Source: Streptomyces olivoverticillatus (GTDB lineage Bacteria; Actinomycetota; Actinomycetes; Streptomycetales; Streptomycetaceae). From it: a DNA stretch of 64,000 nucleotides. Both the position numbers and the translations under genes were made by a program. The stretch lies in assembly GCF_014203555.1 (NCBI RefSeq), contig NZ_JACHJH010000001.1:233973-297972 (forward strand), in the 5' to 3' direction. The notes beneath the pieces are model-generated. The model ran no database searches. It was given only the letters and a program-made list of their open reading frames with translations, and had not been told where the DNA came from. Below are positions 8,691 to 17,576 of this stretch, piece by piece (within the stretch, counting starts at the first letter, position 1; the number at the start of each line of letters is the position of its first letter).

Positions 8691-10049
8691 GTGCGTCCCA
8701 CCGCCCCCGTACTCCTCGCCGTCACCACCGCTCTCGCCGTCCTCCCGCTCACCGCCTGCGGCGGGGGCGGCGGCGACCCGGACACCGTGAAGATCGCCTA
8801 TCAGCGCAGCACGGACAACAAGGTCCGCATCATGGACGGCTATCTGGCCGGGATCAAGAAGCAGTTCGAGCGGGAGCACCCGGGCAAGGAGCTCAAGCTC
8901 GTGCCGGTCCAGGCCGCCGAAGGCGACTACTACGCCAAGATCCAGCAGATGATGCGCTCGCCCAAGACGTCGCCGGACGTGGTGCACGAGGACACGGCGC
9001 TCATCAACTCCGACATCACCAGCGGCTATTTGAGAGCGCTGGACGACAAGCTGGCCGGCTGGAAGGAGTGGGGCCGTTTCGCGGCGACGGCGAAGGCGTC
9101 CGCGAAGGGCGCAGACGGCAGGACGTACGGCGTGCCGGACGGCACGGACACCCGCGGCCTGTGGTTCAACAAGGAGGTCTTCGCCAGGGCGGGCCTCCCC
9201 GCGAACTGGCAGCCGCACACCTGGCGGGACGTCCTCGACGCCGCCCGTACGGTCAAGGCCAAGGTGCCCGGCGTCGTCCCGCTCAACGTCTACACGGGCA
9301 AGGCGGCGGGCGAGGCCGCGACCATGCAGGGCTTCGAGATGCTGCTGTACGGGACGGGGAGCACCGATCCGCTCTACGACCCGGGGCGCAAGAAGTGGGT
9401 CGCGGGCGGCAAGGGCGTCACCGACTCCCTGGACTTCGTCCGTACAGTCTTCGCGGAGAAGCTGGGCCCCGACCCGTCGGACGCGCTCGACCCCAACGTC
9501 AGCACCAACGTGGTCACGAGCTGGCTGCCGTCGGGCAAGCTCGCCATCGACCTCGACGGCTCCTGGCTCGCCAAGAACTGGCTGCCCGACGGCAGCAAGC
9601 CGTGGCCGCAGTGGGAGCGGGTGATGGGCCGGGCGGCCTTCCCCACCCAGAACGGCCAGGCGCCCGGCCGGGTCAGCCTCTCCGGCGGCTGGACGTGGTC
9701 GATCGGCGCCAAGTCCGGCAAGGCGGACCTGGCCTGGCAGGTGATCGAGACCCTGCAGACGGCCGCCAACGCCACGGACTGGACGGTGCGCGACGGCCAG
9801 ATCGCCGTCCGGGACGACGTGGCGGCCGATCCGCGGTACGTGAAGTCGCTGCCCGGCATCGACTTCTTCACCGGGCTGGTCAAGGACACCCGCTACCGGC
9901 CCGCGCTGCCGGTCTATCCGCAGGTGTCGGACGCGATCAGGGAGGCGATGGAGGCGGTCACGACCGGTGACGCGACCGCGGCGCAGGCGGCCCGGGGCTA
10001 CGACGAGCGCCTGAGGACGGCCGTCGGCGCCGCGAGCGTGACGCGGTGA
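8691..10049 (+). CDS. ABC sugar importer, extracellular solute-binding lipoprotein
   Basis: Lipid-anchored receptor of a carbohydrate-type ABC importer (SBP_bac_1/8 family), about 452 residues. The signal peptide ends in the lipobox LTAC with the modified cysteine at residue 23. Family features are the early phrase VKIAYQRSTDN and the conserved tail YPQVSDAIREAMEAVTTGDATAAQAARGYDERL. A GTG at 8685 is only two bases from AGGAGG (8677-8682); the in-frame GTG at 8691 gives proper spacing and is preferred. It overlaps the permease gene downstream. No ATPase gene is nearby; Streptomyces sugar importers often share the MsiK ATPase. Confidence 0.9.
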   Translation: MRPTAPVLLAVTTALAVLPLTACGGGGGDPDTVKIAYQRSTDNKVRIMDGYLAGIKKQFEREHPGKELKLVPVQAAEGDYYAKIQQMMRSPKTSPDVVHEDTALINSDITSGYLRALDDKLAGWKEWGRFAATAKASAKGADGRTYGVPDGTDTRGLWFNKEVFARAGLPANWQPHTWRDVLDAARTVKAKVPGVVPLNVYTGKAAGEAATMQGFEMLLYGTGSTDPLYDPGRKKWVAGGKGVTDSLDFVRTVFAEKLGPDPSDALDPNVSTNVVTSWLPSGKLAIDLDGSWLAKNWLPDGSKPWPQWERVMGRAAFPTQNGQAPGRVSLSGGWTWSIGAKSGKADLAWQVIETLQTAANATDWTVRDGQIAVRDDVAADPRYVKSLPGIDFFTGLVKDTRYRPALPVYPQVSDAIREAMEAVTTGDATAAQAARGYDERLRTAVGAASVTR

Positions 10050-10903
10050 TGTCCCGGGCCGTGCGCTGGCTGCCGCTCGCCCCGGCGACGGCGCTGATGC
10101 TGCTCTTCCTGGCCGGGCCGGTCGCCTACTGCGCGTATCTCGCCTTCACCGACACGCAGTTGACGGGCCAGGCGTCGGCCTCGTTCACCGGCTTCGCCAA
10201 CTTCCGCCGGGCCTTCGCGGACGACGGATTCCGCAACGCGGTGGTGCTGACGCTGGTCTTCACGGTCCTGTCGTCGATCGTCGGCCAGAACTCGCTGGGG
10301 CTGGCGCTGGCGGCCCTGATGCGGCGCGCCTCCAAGCCCGTACGGACGCTGACGGGCACGGTGGTGATCGCGGCGTGGGTGCTGCCCGAGATCGTGGCGG
10401 GCTTCCTGCTCTACGTCTTCTTCAACCGGCGCGGCACGCTCAACGCACTGCTGGACTGGCTCCATCTGCCGCAGCAGAACTGGCTGTTCACGCTGCCGAT
10501 CCTCGCGGTGTCCTTCGCCAACGTCTGGCGGGGTACGGCCTTTTCGATGCTGGTGTACTCGGCGGCGCTGGCCGGGATCCCGCAGGACGTCACCGAGGCG
10601 GCGGAGGTCGACGGGGCGAGCGGCCTCCGCCGCTGGTGGCACATCACGCTGCCGATGATCCGGCGCTCGATCGGCACCAACCTGATGCTCAACACCTTGC
10701 AGACGCTCTCCGTCTTCGGGCTGATCTGGGCCATGACGCGCGGCGGTCCGGGCAATCGGAGCCAGACGCTGCCGGTGTTCATGTACGACCAGGCGTTCCT
10801 GAAGTCGCTGATCGGCTACGGGACGGCGGTGGCGCTGCTGTTGTTGCTGGTGGGTGCGGTGTTTTCGACGGTGTATCTGCGGCTGATGAGGGAGGAGACG
10901 TGA
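10046..10903 (+). CDS. ABC sugar importer, first permease (MalF-like)
   Basis: Inner-membrane channel subunit of about 285 residues with six predicted membrane helices. The EAA loop that contacts the ATPase is EAAEVDGASG (from residue 184) followed by ITLP at about 200-203. The start overlaps the end of the binding-protein gene (ATGT within GTGATG), so the two are coupled. A second, MalG-like permease normally follows directly in such operons. Here the next gene is unrelated and on the other strand, and a matching MalG-like permease appears 14 kb away at 24928. The last codons run into GTGACCGG, which could have been the start of the lost neighbour. Confidence 0.92.
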   Translation: MMSRAVRWLPLAPATALMLLFLAGPVAYCAYLAFTDTQLTGQASASFTGFANFRRAFADDGFRNAVVLTLVFTVLSSIVGQNSLGLALAALMRRASKPVRTLTGTVVIAAWVLPEIVAGFLLYVFFNRRGTLNALLDWLHLPQQNWLFTLPILAVSFANVWRGTAFSMLVYSAALAGIPQDVTEAAEVDGASGLRRWWHITLPMIRRSIGTNLMLNTLQTLSVFGLIWAMTRGGPGNRSQTLPVFMYDQAFLKSLIGYGTAVALLLLLVGAVFSTVYLRLMREET

Positions 10904-10916
10904 CCGGTCCGCGCGG

Positions 10917-12167
10917 CTACTCGATGCCCTTGAGGGACGGCCAGTCGGCGAGCGGCCGGTCGGCCTGGAGCAGGGTGTTGATGTGGGCGGTGCCGTCCTC
11001 GATGGCGATCTTCCGGTAGCGCATGCCGTCCGCGGCCCGGTGGAAGACCCAGTACTCGTTGGTGCCGCCGCCCACATGCTGCCGGTCGTGGACGGGCAGC
11101 ACGAGGTCGATCCGGTCGACGCCCGCGAGACAGGGCCAGTCGGCCATGGGGTAGTCCCCCGCCTCGACGTCATTGACGTGCGGCGAGCCGTCGGCGATCG
11201 TGATCTTCCGGCAGCGGGGGCCGTCCTTGCCGCAGTGGAACACCCAGTAGTGGCTCGTACCGTCCACCCGCTCCCGGTCGGGGACGGCGAGCACCTCGTC
11301 GATCCAGCCGATCCCCGCCAGCGACGGCCATTCGGCCACGGGACGGTCGACCGCGACGACGGTGGCGGCCCTGTCGTCGGCGTCGGGCACGGTCAGCTTG
11401 CGGTAGACGGCGTCCTGACGGCCGTCGTAGTGCAGCAGCCAGTACTCGCCGGCGCCGTCGGCGTGCCGACGGTCCGGCACCGGCACGAACGCGGCGATGT
11501 CGCTCACCCCGGTCAGGGCCGGCCAGGCACCGGCGGACTCGTCGCCCTCGACGAGCGTGCTGGGGTGGGCGGCGCCGCCCCCGATCTCGATCAGCCGGCC
11601 CCACAGCGGTACGTCGCGGTGGGCGCCGCCCTGGGTGTACAGCCGCACCGTGCGCCCGCCGGCCGGGCCGGGCGCGGGGCGGTAGCCGGGCGAGGCCAGC
11701 GTCTTGCCGTAAGTCCGCACGCCGCCACGGTTCTTGAGCACGTGGTACGGCAGCGGGGCCGGTTTCTCCCCGGCGCGGTGCAGGGGGAAGGTGGCCGAGC
11801 CCCGGTGGATGATCCGGTGCCGGTTGGCGGCGGTGGGGGCGCCGGTCCTGCTGAGCCACTGGCCGCGGGGCGCGCCGCTGATGCCGCGCGGCTCCCAGCC
11901 CCGCCCCGCGACCTCCACCCGGTCGAACAGCCAGTCCTCGCCGTCCGCGATCTCCAGGGTGACGGCGTCGGGGACGCCGAAGCCGTCGGGGGCGGGCAGA
12001 CAGTAGCGGGCCGTCCTCCCCCGCGCGAGGTGCTCCCAGGGCCCGGCCAGCAGGAGCGGAGGGGTGACCCGGCCGCCGCTGTGCAGCCGGAGGTGAAGGG
12101 TGCCGTCCGTCCCGGCCATCCAGTCGTCGGCGGTCCGGACGGTGACGGTGATGAAGTCGCAAGGCAT
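10917..12167 (-). CDS. PLAT/LH2-domain protein with a C-terminal ~65-residue repeat region
   Basis: Function unknown. The protein has about 416 residues from the ATG at 12167; longer in-frame starts exist up to 12323, and no strong ribosome site marks any of them. Residues 4-88 match the PLAT/LH2 beta-sandwich pattern (DFITVTVRTADDWMAGTDG, then a late LEIADGEDWLFDRVEV). The C-terminal half holds a repeat with a 64-65 residue period, anchored by WPxLxG at residues 215, 280, 344 and 409, each full unit followed by a (D/E/H)YW(V/L)(F/L)H and a YRKI/CRKI-like strand. This is reminiscent of propeller blades. The last unit is cut after SLKGIE. No signal peptide is seen. The stop codon lies 14 bases from the permease gene. 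Confidence 0.7.
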   Translation of the reverse strand: MPCDFITVTVRTADDWMAGTDGTLHLRLHSGGRVTPPLLLAGPWEHLARGRTARYCLPAPDGFGVPDAVTLEIADGEDWLFDRVEVAGRGWEPRGISGAPRGQWLSRTGAPTAANRHRIIHRGSATFPLHRAGEKPAPLPYHVLKNRGGVRTYGKTLASPGYRPAPGPAGGRTVRLYTQGGAHRDVPLWGRLIEIGGGAAHPSTLVEGDESAGAWPALTGVSDIAAFVPVPDRRHADGAGEYWLLHYDGRQDAVYRKLTVPDADDRAATVVAVDRPVAEWPSLAGIGWIDEVLAVPDRERVDGTSHYWVFHCGKDGPRCRKITIADGSPHVNDVEAGDYPMADWPCLAGVDRIDLVLPVHDRQHVGGGTNEYWVFHRAADGMRYRKIAIEDGTAHINTLLQADRPLADWPSLKGIE

Positions 12168-12340
12168 GGGAGCAGCGTCTGCCGCCCGCCCTCCGCCCGC
12201 CGCGAGGGCGGGGCGGGACACCGGCGAATCTCCCCCGGATGGCAGCGCGGAAATTTTGTTGGCGCGTGCATCGGGCCTGTGATGGGGTGACCCGGGCGCC
12301 GGTCGAGGGACCGGCCGTACCACGAGGGACGGGGCGAATC

Positions 12341-13468
12341 ATGCAGGTCAAGGGGCAGGTCGACGAGGGTTTCGGCCCGCTGGCGGACGCGTTCGCGGCC
12401 GTGCTCCCCGAGGACGGGCGCGGCGGCGGGGCGCTGGCCCTGTACGTGGACGGCGAGCTGGTGGCCAGCCTGTGGGGCGGGGCCGCCGACGCCCGTACCG
12501 GCCGGGAGTGGGAAGAGGGCACGGCCACCCAGGTCTTCTCCGCCGCCAAGGGCATCCTCTCCGTCCTCCTGCACCGCCTCGCCCAGGAGGGCCGCCTCGA
12601 CCTGGACGCGCCGGTCGCCCAGTACTGGCCGGAGTTCGCGGACGGCGGCAAGGAGGCCGTCACCGTGCGCACCGTCCTCGCCCACCGGGCCGGACTGCCC
12701 GTGGTGGACGCCTCCTTGTCCTTCGAGGACGTGCTCGCCTGGGCCCCGGTCGTGGAGGCGCTGGAGAAGCAGGTGCCGCTCTGGGAGCCCGGCACCGCCC
12801 ACGCCTACCACGGGATGACGCTGGGCTGGCTGGCCGGTGAGCTGGTCCGGCGGGTGACGGGCCTGACGCCGGGCGCCTACTTCCGCGAGAGCATCGGCGA
12901 CCCGCTGGACCTCGCGACCTGGTTCGCCCTGCCCGAGGAGGAGGCCGCGCGCCTGGCCCGCCTGGAGCTGCCCGACCAGCAGATGCAGCTGCCCGCCGAC
13001 GCGCTGATCACCCGCACGCTCACCCTGAACGGCGCAGTGGACTTCCCCGGCGACTGGGGCTCCTTCCCCCTGCTGGGCGCCGAGATACCCGCCGGCAGCG
13101 CCGTCAGCTCCGCCCGCGGCCTCGCCGCCGTGTACGCCGCGGCGGCCACCGGCCTCGGCGGGCAGCCGCGGCTGCTCGGCCGTCAGACGGTGACGGACGC
13201 GCTGCGCGAGCAGTCCTCGGGCCCGTCCTGGCCGGGCGACATGCCCGACTTCGGCGGGCGTTGGGGTACCGGCTTCATGATCGACTCCAACCCCGTCTGG
13301 CGCCCGCTGGGCGCCCGCAGCTTCGGGCACGACGGAGCGGGCGGCAACACGGCCTTCGGTGACGACGAGTTCGGCGTCGGCTTCGCCTTCGTCACCAGCC
13401 GCATGGTCGGCCCCGGCGACGACCGGGCCAACCGGCTGACGGCGGCCCTGCGCGGCTGCCTGGGCTGA
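12341..13468 (+). CDS. Serine hydrolase of the beta-lactamase/EstB family
   Basis: Predicted cytosolic esterase or penicillin-binding-like hydrolase (Pfam beta-lactamase, class C fold), about 375 residues without a signal peptide. The catalytic SxxK is S67-A-A-K70. The second motif is YHG (in HAYHGMTLGW) where class C enzymes have YxN, and the third is HDGAGG in place of KTG, a combination typical of EstB-like esterases rather than true beta-lactamases. The ATG at 12341 was chosen with GAGGGAC upstream; longer frames back to 12239 lack family similarity. It is divergent from the PLAT gene. Confidence 0.88.
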   Translation: MQVKGQVDEGFGPLADAFAAVLPEDGRGGGALALYVDGELVASLWGGAADARTGREWEEGTATQVFSAAKGILSVLLHRLAQEGRLDLDAPVAQYWPEFADGGKEAVTVRTVLAHRAGLPVVDASLSFEDVLAWAPVVEALEKQVPLWEPGTAHAYHGMTLGWLAGELVRRVTGLTPGAYFRESIGDPLDLATWFALPEEEAARLARLELPDQQMQLPADALITRTLTLNGAVDFPGDWGSFPLLGAEIPAGSAVSSARGLAAVYAAAATGLGGQPRLLGRQTVTDALREQSSGPSWPGDMPDFGGRWGTGFMIDSNPVWRPLGARSFGHDGAGGNTAFGDDEFGVGFAFVTSRMVGPGDDRANRLTAALRGCLG

Positions 13469-13532
13469 CGGGAGTTCCTGACGGGCGGGCAGGGGGTTGG
13501 TTTTCGGGCCGCCCCCTGTTGTGATCGACTGC

Positions 13533-14453
13533 ATGAAGATCGCATTCGCCGCCCCCATGACGGGTTCCTGGGCCACGGCGCAGGGCCTGACCCGCATCGC
13601 CCAGCGCGCCGAGCAGCTCGGCTATCACAGTCTGTGGACCTACCAGCGGCTGTTCGCTCCGCTGGGCGAGAGCCGGGAGGAGGGCGCGCACTGCGTCCTC
13701 GATCCCATCGTCGCGATGACCCATCTCGCCGCCCAGACGTCGAGCATCAGGATCGGCGCCGCCGTCCTCAACATGCCCTACGCCGCACCGCCCGTCCTGG
13801 CCAAACAGCTCGCCACGCTGGACCTGTTCTCCGGGGGCCGCCTCGACGTCGGGCTGGGCCTGGGCGCGGAGACGGAGTACGCCGCGGTGGGCGCCGGCAC
13901 CCGGGACCGGGGTCGCCGCGCCGAGGAGTTCGTCGCCGTCCTCAAGACCCTGTGGACCGCCGAAGTCGCCGAGCACCGCGGCGAGTTCTTCACCGTGCCC
14001 GCCTGCCACTTCGGGCCCAAGCCGGTCCAGCGGCCGCACCCGCCCCTCCTCCTCGGTGCCCGCGCCCTGCCCGCGCTGCGCCGCGCGGGCCGGATAGCCG
14101 ACGGCTGGATCGCCAGCCGCTCCTCGGACCCGGCCACGCTCGGCGAACTCCTCGCCACGGTGCGGGGTGCGGCCGAGGACGCCGGGCGCGACCCGGACTC
14201 CCTGCGCTACGTCTGCCGGGCCTCCGTACAGGTGCGGCCTTCCGGCGGTGCACCCTTCTGCGGCCCCGCGGAGAAGATCCGGGACGACCTCGCCCGCCTC
14301 GGCGAGCTGGGGTTCACCGAGGCCTTCGTCGACCTCAACTTCGACCCGGAGATCGCGTCCGTCGACGTCGACGCGGAGGCGGCGCTGGGCCGCGCGGAGG
14401 CCATCCTGGAGGAACTGGCCCCCGCCGCCGCTCACGGGCTGACCCGCGATTGA
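13533..14453 (+). CDS. LLM-class flavin/F420-dependent oxidoreductase
   Basis: Luciferase-like monooxygenase-fold TIM barrel of about 306 residues. Features are the N-terminal beta strand MKIAFAAP, LGYHSLWTYQR, the segment GGRLDVGLGLGAETEYAAVG, and the late GPAEKIRDDLARLGELGFTEAFVDL typical of the F420-dependent subgroup. The ATG at 13533 matches family starts; GTG at 13521 is an alternative. The substrate cannot be told. The gene is alone in its direction, 64 bases after the hydrolase gene. Confidence 0.88.
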   Translation: MKIAFAAPMTGSWATAQGLTRIAQRAEQLGYHSLWTYQRLFAPLGESREEGAHCVLDPIVAMTHLAAQTSSIRIGAAVLNMPYAAPPVLAKQLATLDLFSGGRLDVGLGLGAETEYAAVGAGTRDRGRRAEEFVAVLKTLWTAEVAEHRGEFFTVPACHFGPKPVQRPHPPLLLGARALPALRRAGRIADGWIASRSSDPATLGELLATVRGAAEDAGRDPDSLRYVCRASVQVRPSGGAPFCGPAEKIRDDLARLGELGFTEAFVDLNFDPEIASVDVDAEAALGRAEAILEELAPAAAHGLTRD

Positions 14454-14984
14454 GTGTGGGTCGTGCCGGCCTGGCGGTTCGGCCGACGGGTGATTCAGCA
14501 GGCCGTCGTGCTCGCTCGGCCGCCGCTGCGCCGGCAGATCGTCGTCGTCCGCACCGTGCGTGTCCTGCCGCACGCGCGGCTGGGGCATGTGGGCGCCCTG
14601 TATGCCATGGTGCACTCGGTGATGCCCGCATGGTGGCGGATCGCGTGCATGGAGACCAGCCTGGCCACGGTCAGAGCGACCGCGCTGACCGGCCGCCACA
14701 CCCAAGGCGGGTGCCAAGTGCCCGATTTCTGCCGGATTCTTCCCATGTCTGGACTGAAGTCCCCGGCGGTGCGGTCGGACGGGACATCACGGACGCGGCC
14801 GACCATCCGTGGACGGTAGTCCTGGCCGTCCCGTAGGAGCTGCCGTGGTCCGGGGCCTGGCCAAGCCTCCCCGCCCCGGATCACGGCCTCACCCTTACGG
14901 GTGATGTGCTGCGACGGCAACAATCCCGTTGTCCGCCGGGTGCCGTTCCTTGACGGGCGCGTGGCTTCCCCGTACGTGCTGTGC
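14454..14984. other. Gene-poor stretch, no supported coding sequence
   Basis: Several open frames exist on both strands, the longest plus-strand one from the GTG at 14454, but none reads like a protein family or has a good ribosome site. It leads into the ABC-exporter remnant that follows, so it is probably decayed DNA. Confidence 0.4.
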
Positions 14985-15120
14985 CGCATCTTCACCCGGC
15001 TCAAGAATCTCGCCGACGGGCGGGCCACCGTCTTCATCACCCACCGCCCGGCCAACACCCGCCTCGCCCAGACGGGCATCTTCTTCGAGCTCTACAACCT
15101 GCAAGAAGACCGACAGTCCG
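14985..15120 (+). pseudogene. Remnant of an ABC exporter ATPase C-terminus
   Basis: The frame reads RIFTRLKNLADGRATVFITH, then RPANTRLA, then directly GIFFELYNLQEDRQ. This matches the end of the nucleotide-binding domain of ABCB-type exporters: the H-loop region (FITHR-ANTR), and the final ELY-LQED tail. The part expected between them (about 25-30 residues with the next strand and the E-G-T loop) is missing, and nothing resembling Walker A, signature or Walker B lies upstream. It is a truncated, internally deleted gene fragment. Confidence 0.6.
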
Positions 15121-15282
15121 AGACGGGGCCCGCCTGCGCCTGCCGCCGCTCCGGCCCGGGACGTGAGGTGGACGGCCTGCATCTTCCAGGTGCCCTGCTC
15201 GGTAGCGATGGTTGAGCCAAGAGTCCAGCCCACGGTTCTCAGGGCACAGCACCCTGCGTACAGGCCGGTCTCGTCCGTCGAG

Positions 15283-15325
15283 AGGGCCCCTAATCAGTAA
15301 ATATTCTGGTCAGGGGCCCTTTTTG
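15283..15325 (+). terminator. Strong intrinsic terminator with U-run
   Basis: AGGGCCCCTAATCAG (15283-15297) pairs with CTGGTCAGGGGCCCT (15306-15320) with two mismatches and is followed directly by T's (TTTTTG). It is a textbook intrinsic terminator on the plus strand. No intact gene ends just upstream, so it may belong to the decayed region or to an unrecognised small RNA. Confidence 0.75.
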
Positions 15326-15769
15326 TCGAATCGGCGGCTTGGCCAGACCCCGGTCCACACCGGTTCAAACGGGACCGCGCGGCTACGTACGTAGCCATGA
15401 ACGCAGCCAAGGCATGGGGGCTGGAGACGTCGTCCGCCCGGCTGGGGCTCGCCTCATGGCGACCCTGCGGAGCGAGCCGTGAAGCTGACTGTGGCTGTAG
15501 ATCTCGCGCGTGCGGCTCTGGACGCGATCAGGTGCGGCGCTGTTCGTGGGTTATGCAGGGCACGATGGCTCCGTCCTGGCGGTTGTGGTTGGGCGCGACT
15601 GTGATGGTGAACCCGGTGCTGACTGGTCGAGAGTGCTGACGAGGCCCTGGAGACTCTCCCGGAAGCGGATGAACCCCAGCGGCCCGCGGCAGGGAGGACG
15701 GACGAGCAGGAGGGGTGATCCTGGCTGGAATCGTTCTGCGAGGAACAATGGACCGCTACCGTCGCGCGC
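15326..15769. other. Gene-poor, AT-richer stretch, no supported gene
   Basis: No convincing start or family match. The plus-strand frame ending at the TGA near 15718 ends in the acidic, coding-like stretch SADEALETLPEADEP, but upstream the frame breaks, which suggests another decayed gene. No function can be given. Confidence 0.3.
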
Positions 15770-16627
15770 ATGTCGCTATCGGTCTCCGCTGCCCGTGCCG
15801 TTGACTTGCGAGTCGAGCCGGTTGATGAGGTCCTTGATTGCGTAGAACGCTCCCTTCAGATGCGTTTCGACAGGGACACCGTGGTGCGGAAGCGTCGGTC
15901 CGTCGGAGCTCGGACGGACCGCTCTACCTGGGTGCGGATCGAGCGGCGTGGACTCGACAAGATCGGGGTCCAGGGCTGGAACGGCACTGAGTGCGCCGAC
16001 CGTCTGATCGGCATTGCCAAGCCGACGTGGCACGGCTGTGTGGTCTGGCGTGATACAGACGCCGCGGTGATGTGGCGGGCTGACGAGACAGGTGTCCTTC
16101 CGGGTACGCCAGTCGGTACCAGTGTGCTCGCTGAAGATCCGCAACTGCCCGATGAGTGGTGGCAAGCGATGAACGAATCGCTGGACGCGCTTGCGGCGCA
16201 GCACACGAGGCGCATCGCCACACCAGACACTGTCACGATCACGCAGTCCCTCGTCACGGAATCCATCCGCACCGCGTTCTCCTGCGACTTTGATACGACC
16301 GTTGAGCAGTGGGTGCCGGCGCATGCGGATCTGAACTGGGCCAACGCGACCGGTCCGACGTTCACCCTCTTCGATTGGGAAGACTGGGGGAACGCGCCGC
16401 GCGGGCTGGACTCCGCTTCACTGTGGGGAAACTCCCTTGCCGTCCCGGCTCTTGCCGATCGCGTACGGGACGAGCGGCGCCGTGACTTCGAGAGCCGGGA
16501 CGGCAAGTTGATGACGTTGTTCGTCTGCGCGAAGATCTTGGGCCCGGATGCTCATCCAGAGGACCCTCGCCTTGTGCCCGCTCGGGACATGGCGGCGCGA
16601 ATCGTGGACGAGCTGCAGGCAGGGTGA
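15770..16627 (+). CDS. Aminoglycoside-phosphotransferase-like (kinase-fold) protein
   Basis: About 285 residues. The C-terminal half carries the catalytic loop of the APH/choline-kinase fold: H185-A-D187-L-N-W-A-N192 (HxDxxxxN) followed by the metal-binding segment FDWEDWG with D202. The N-terminal ATP-binding lobe is poorly conserved, and the usual Lys is not obvious. The substrate is unknown; there is no reason to assume drug resistance. Codon use is less G/C-biased at third positions than in the flanking core genes, a sign of transfer. No clear ribosome site precedes the ATG, so the start is uncertain. Confidence 0.7.
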   Translation: MSLSVSAARAVDLRVEPVDEVLDCVERSLQMRFDRDTVVRKRRSVGARTDRSTWVRIERRGLDKIGVQGWNGTECADRLIGIAKPTWHGCVVWRDTDAAVMWRADETGVLPGTPVGTSVLAEDPQLPDEWWQAMNESLDALAAQHTRRIATPDTVTITQSLVTESIRTAFSCDFDTTVEQWVPAHADLNWANATGPTFTLFDWEDWGNAPRGLDSASLWGNSLAVPALADRVRDERRRDFESRDGKLMTLFVCAKILGPDAHPEDPRLVPARDMAARIVDELQAG

Positions 16628-16880
16628 CCCTGTGCCCGGCCCTGAAGGAGGTCGCGGTACTGGCGGACTGTCTGGCTGTCGACCTCGTAGCGTCGGGCAT
16701 CAAGCAGTTCGCGCAGATGAGCAGGATTGTCTGAGCCAACGGCGACAGTGCCGACGGACGGAAGGCAGTAGGCGACTCGGAACGCTGCCTGCGTGCGGGA
16801 GAGTTCGTCCATGGGGCCCTGGAGAAAGAGACGCGGGTCGACTCTGTTCCAGGCCTCGTCTGTGGCGTTGCCGCCGAAGG
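16552..16880 (-). pseudogene. Truncated aldo/keto-reductase-like C-terminal fragment
   Basis: Read on the minus strand, the region gives a coherent protein-like stretch (RVDPRLFLQGPMDELSRTQ, then AFRVAYCLPSVGTVAVGSDN, then LRELLDARRYEVDS). The part PSVGTVAVGSDNPAHLREL resembles the cofactor-binding end of aldo/keto reductases. Nothing of the barrel precedes it, and downstream it runs antisense into the end of the kinase-like gene. I take it as a gene fragment; the family assignment is tentative. Confidence 0.4.
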
Positions 16881-16961
16881 GGCTCATGCCCGGCGCGGAG
16901 GCTACGTGGCAGGTGACAGCGCTGTGGTGATTCTCCCCGGCGATCAATCGGGGTCAGCCCG

Positions 16962-17396
16962 TTATCGGAGCTCGAACCACACGCGCTTGCCGACGATGGC
17001 GAGTCCCTCCCAGACGAGCGAAACACCCCAGGCACAGGAGAGGTTGCGTACGAGCATGAGCCCGCGCCCGCCCTCGTCGTCGTCCCCGACCTCGCGCCGG
17101 TACGGGCGTCTGGTGGGGTTGTCGTCGCGTACGCCCACGGTCACGCCGCCGTAGCGCACGTCGACTTCGACGGCGAGGGTCGGCACGCGGGCGTGCAGCA
17201 CGACGTTGGCGACGGCGTCACTGACGCAGACGCGAGCGTCGTCAACGAGCGGCCCGCGCTGGGCACCCATGAGCACGGCGGTGACGAACTCCCGCGCGAT
17301 GCGGGGCGCTTTGACGGTCGCGGGCGCGAGCAGCTCGTAAAACTCGGGGGGCTCGCAGGGGGTGGGGAGGTGGGGGGTGAGCGTGACTGTGCGCAT
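16962..17396 (-). CDS. ATP-binding protein, anti-sigma-factor-like HATPase
   Basis: Small soluble GHKL ATPase of the RsbW/SpoIIAB-like class (HATPase_c_2), about 144 residues. It shows the N box as VSDAVANVVLHA and the G box as VRDDNPTRRPYRR...GGRGLMLVRNL. The ATG at 17396 has GGAGA seven bases upstream. Streptomyces carries many such proteins paired with an XRE-DUF5753 protein and a DUF397 protein, and here it is divergent from exactly that pair, so it is likely part of a WhiJ-like developmental regulatory module. Kinase or anti-sigma activity is not shown. Confidence 0.85.
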   Translation of the reverse strand: MRTVTLTPHLPTPCEPPEFYELLAPATVKAPRIAREFVTAVLMGAQRGPLVDDARVCVSDAVANVVLHARVPTLAVEVDVRYGGVTVGVRDDNPTRRPYRREVGDDDEGGRGLMLVRNLSCAWGVSLVWEGLAIVGKRVWFELR

Positions 17397-17477
17397 GGCT
17401 ACGTCTCCAGGTGGGTGTCGCTTCGGGGTTCGCCCCGACAGCGCGATGCGCGGTGCTGGCAGGACCATAGAGTCACG

Positions 17478-17518
17478 CGGTGCACGCATGCAACCACAAT
17501 CGGTAATTCAGTGCACCG
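17478..17518. promoter_or_regulatory. Inverted repeat CGGTGCAC ... GTGCACCG in the divergent region
   Basis: CGGTGCAC (17478-17485) and its exact complement GTGCACCG (17511-17518) lie 25 bases apart in the 180-base region between the divergent ATPase and XRE genes. They may be half-sites for the XRE regulator. This is inferred from symmetry and position. Confidence 0.4.
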
Positions 17519-17576
17519 AGTGGACCCGTAGGGGGTGACGCGCAACACTGTGCGGTGAACGCAGGGGAGGAACGAC

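Noticed and set aside
12341..13468. True beta-lactamase (drug resistance)
   Set aside because: No signal peptide, and YHG and HDG replace YxN and KTG; fits EstB-like esterases better.
14495..15079. Minus-strand open frame in the gene-poor stretch
   Set aside because: Basic, low-complexity translation, no start signals, and it overlaps the ABC remnant read on the other strand.
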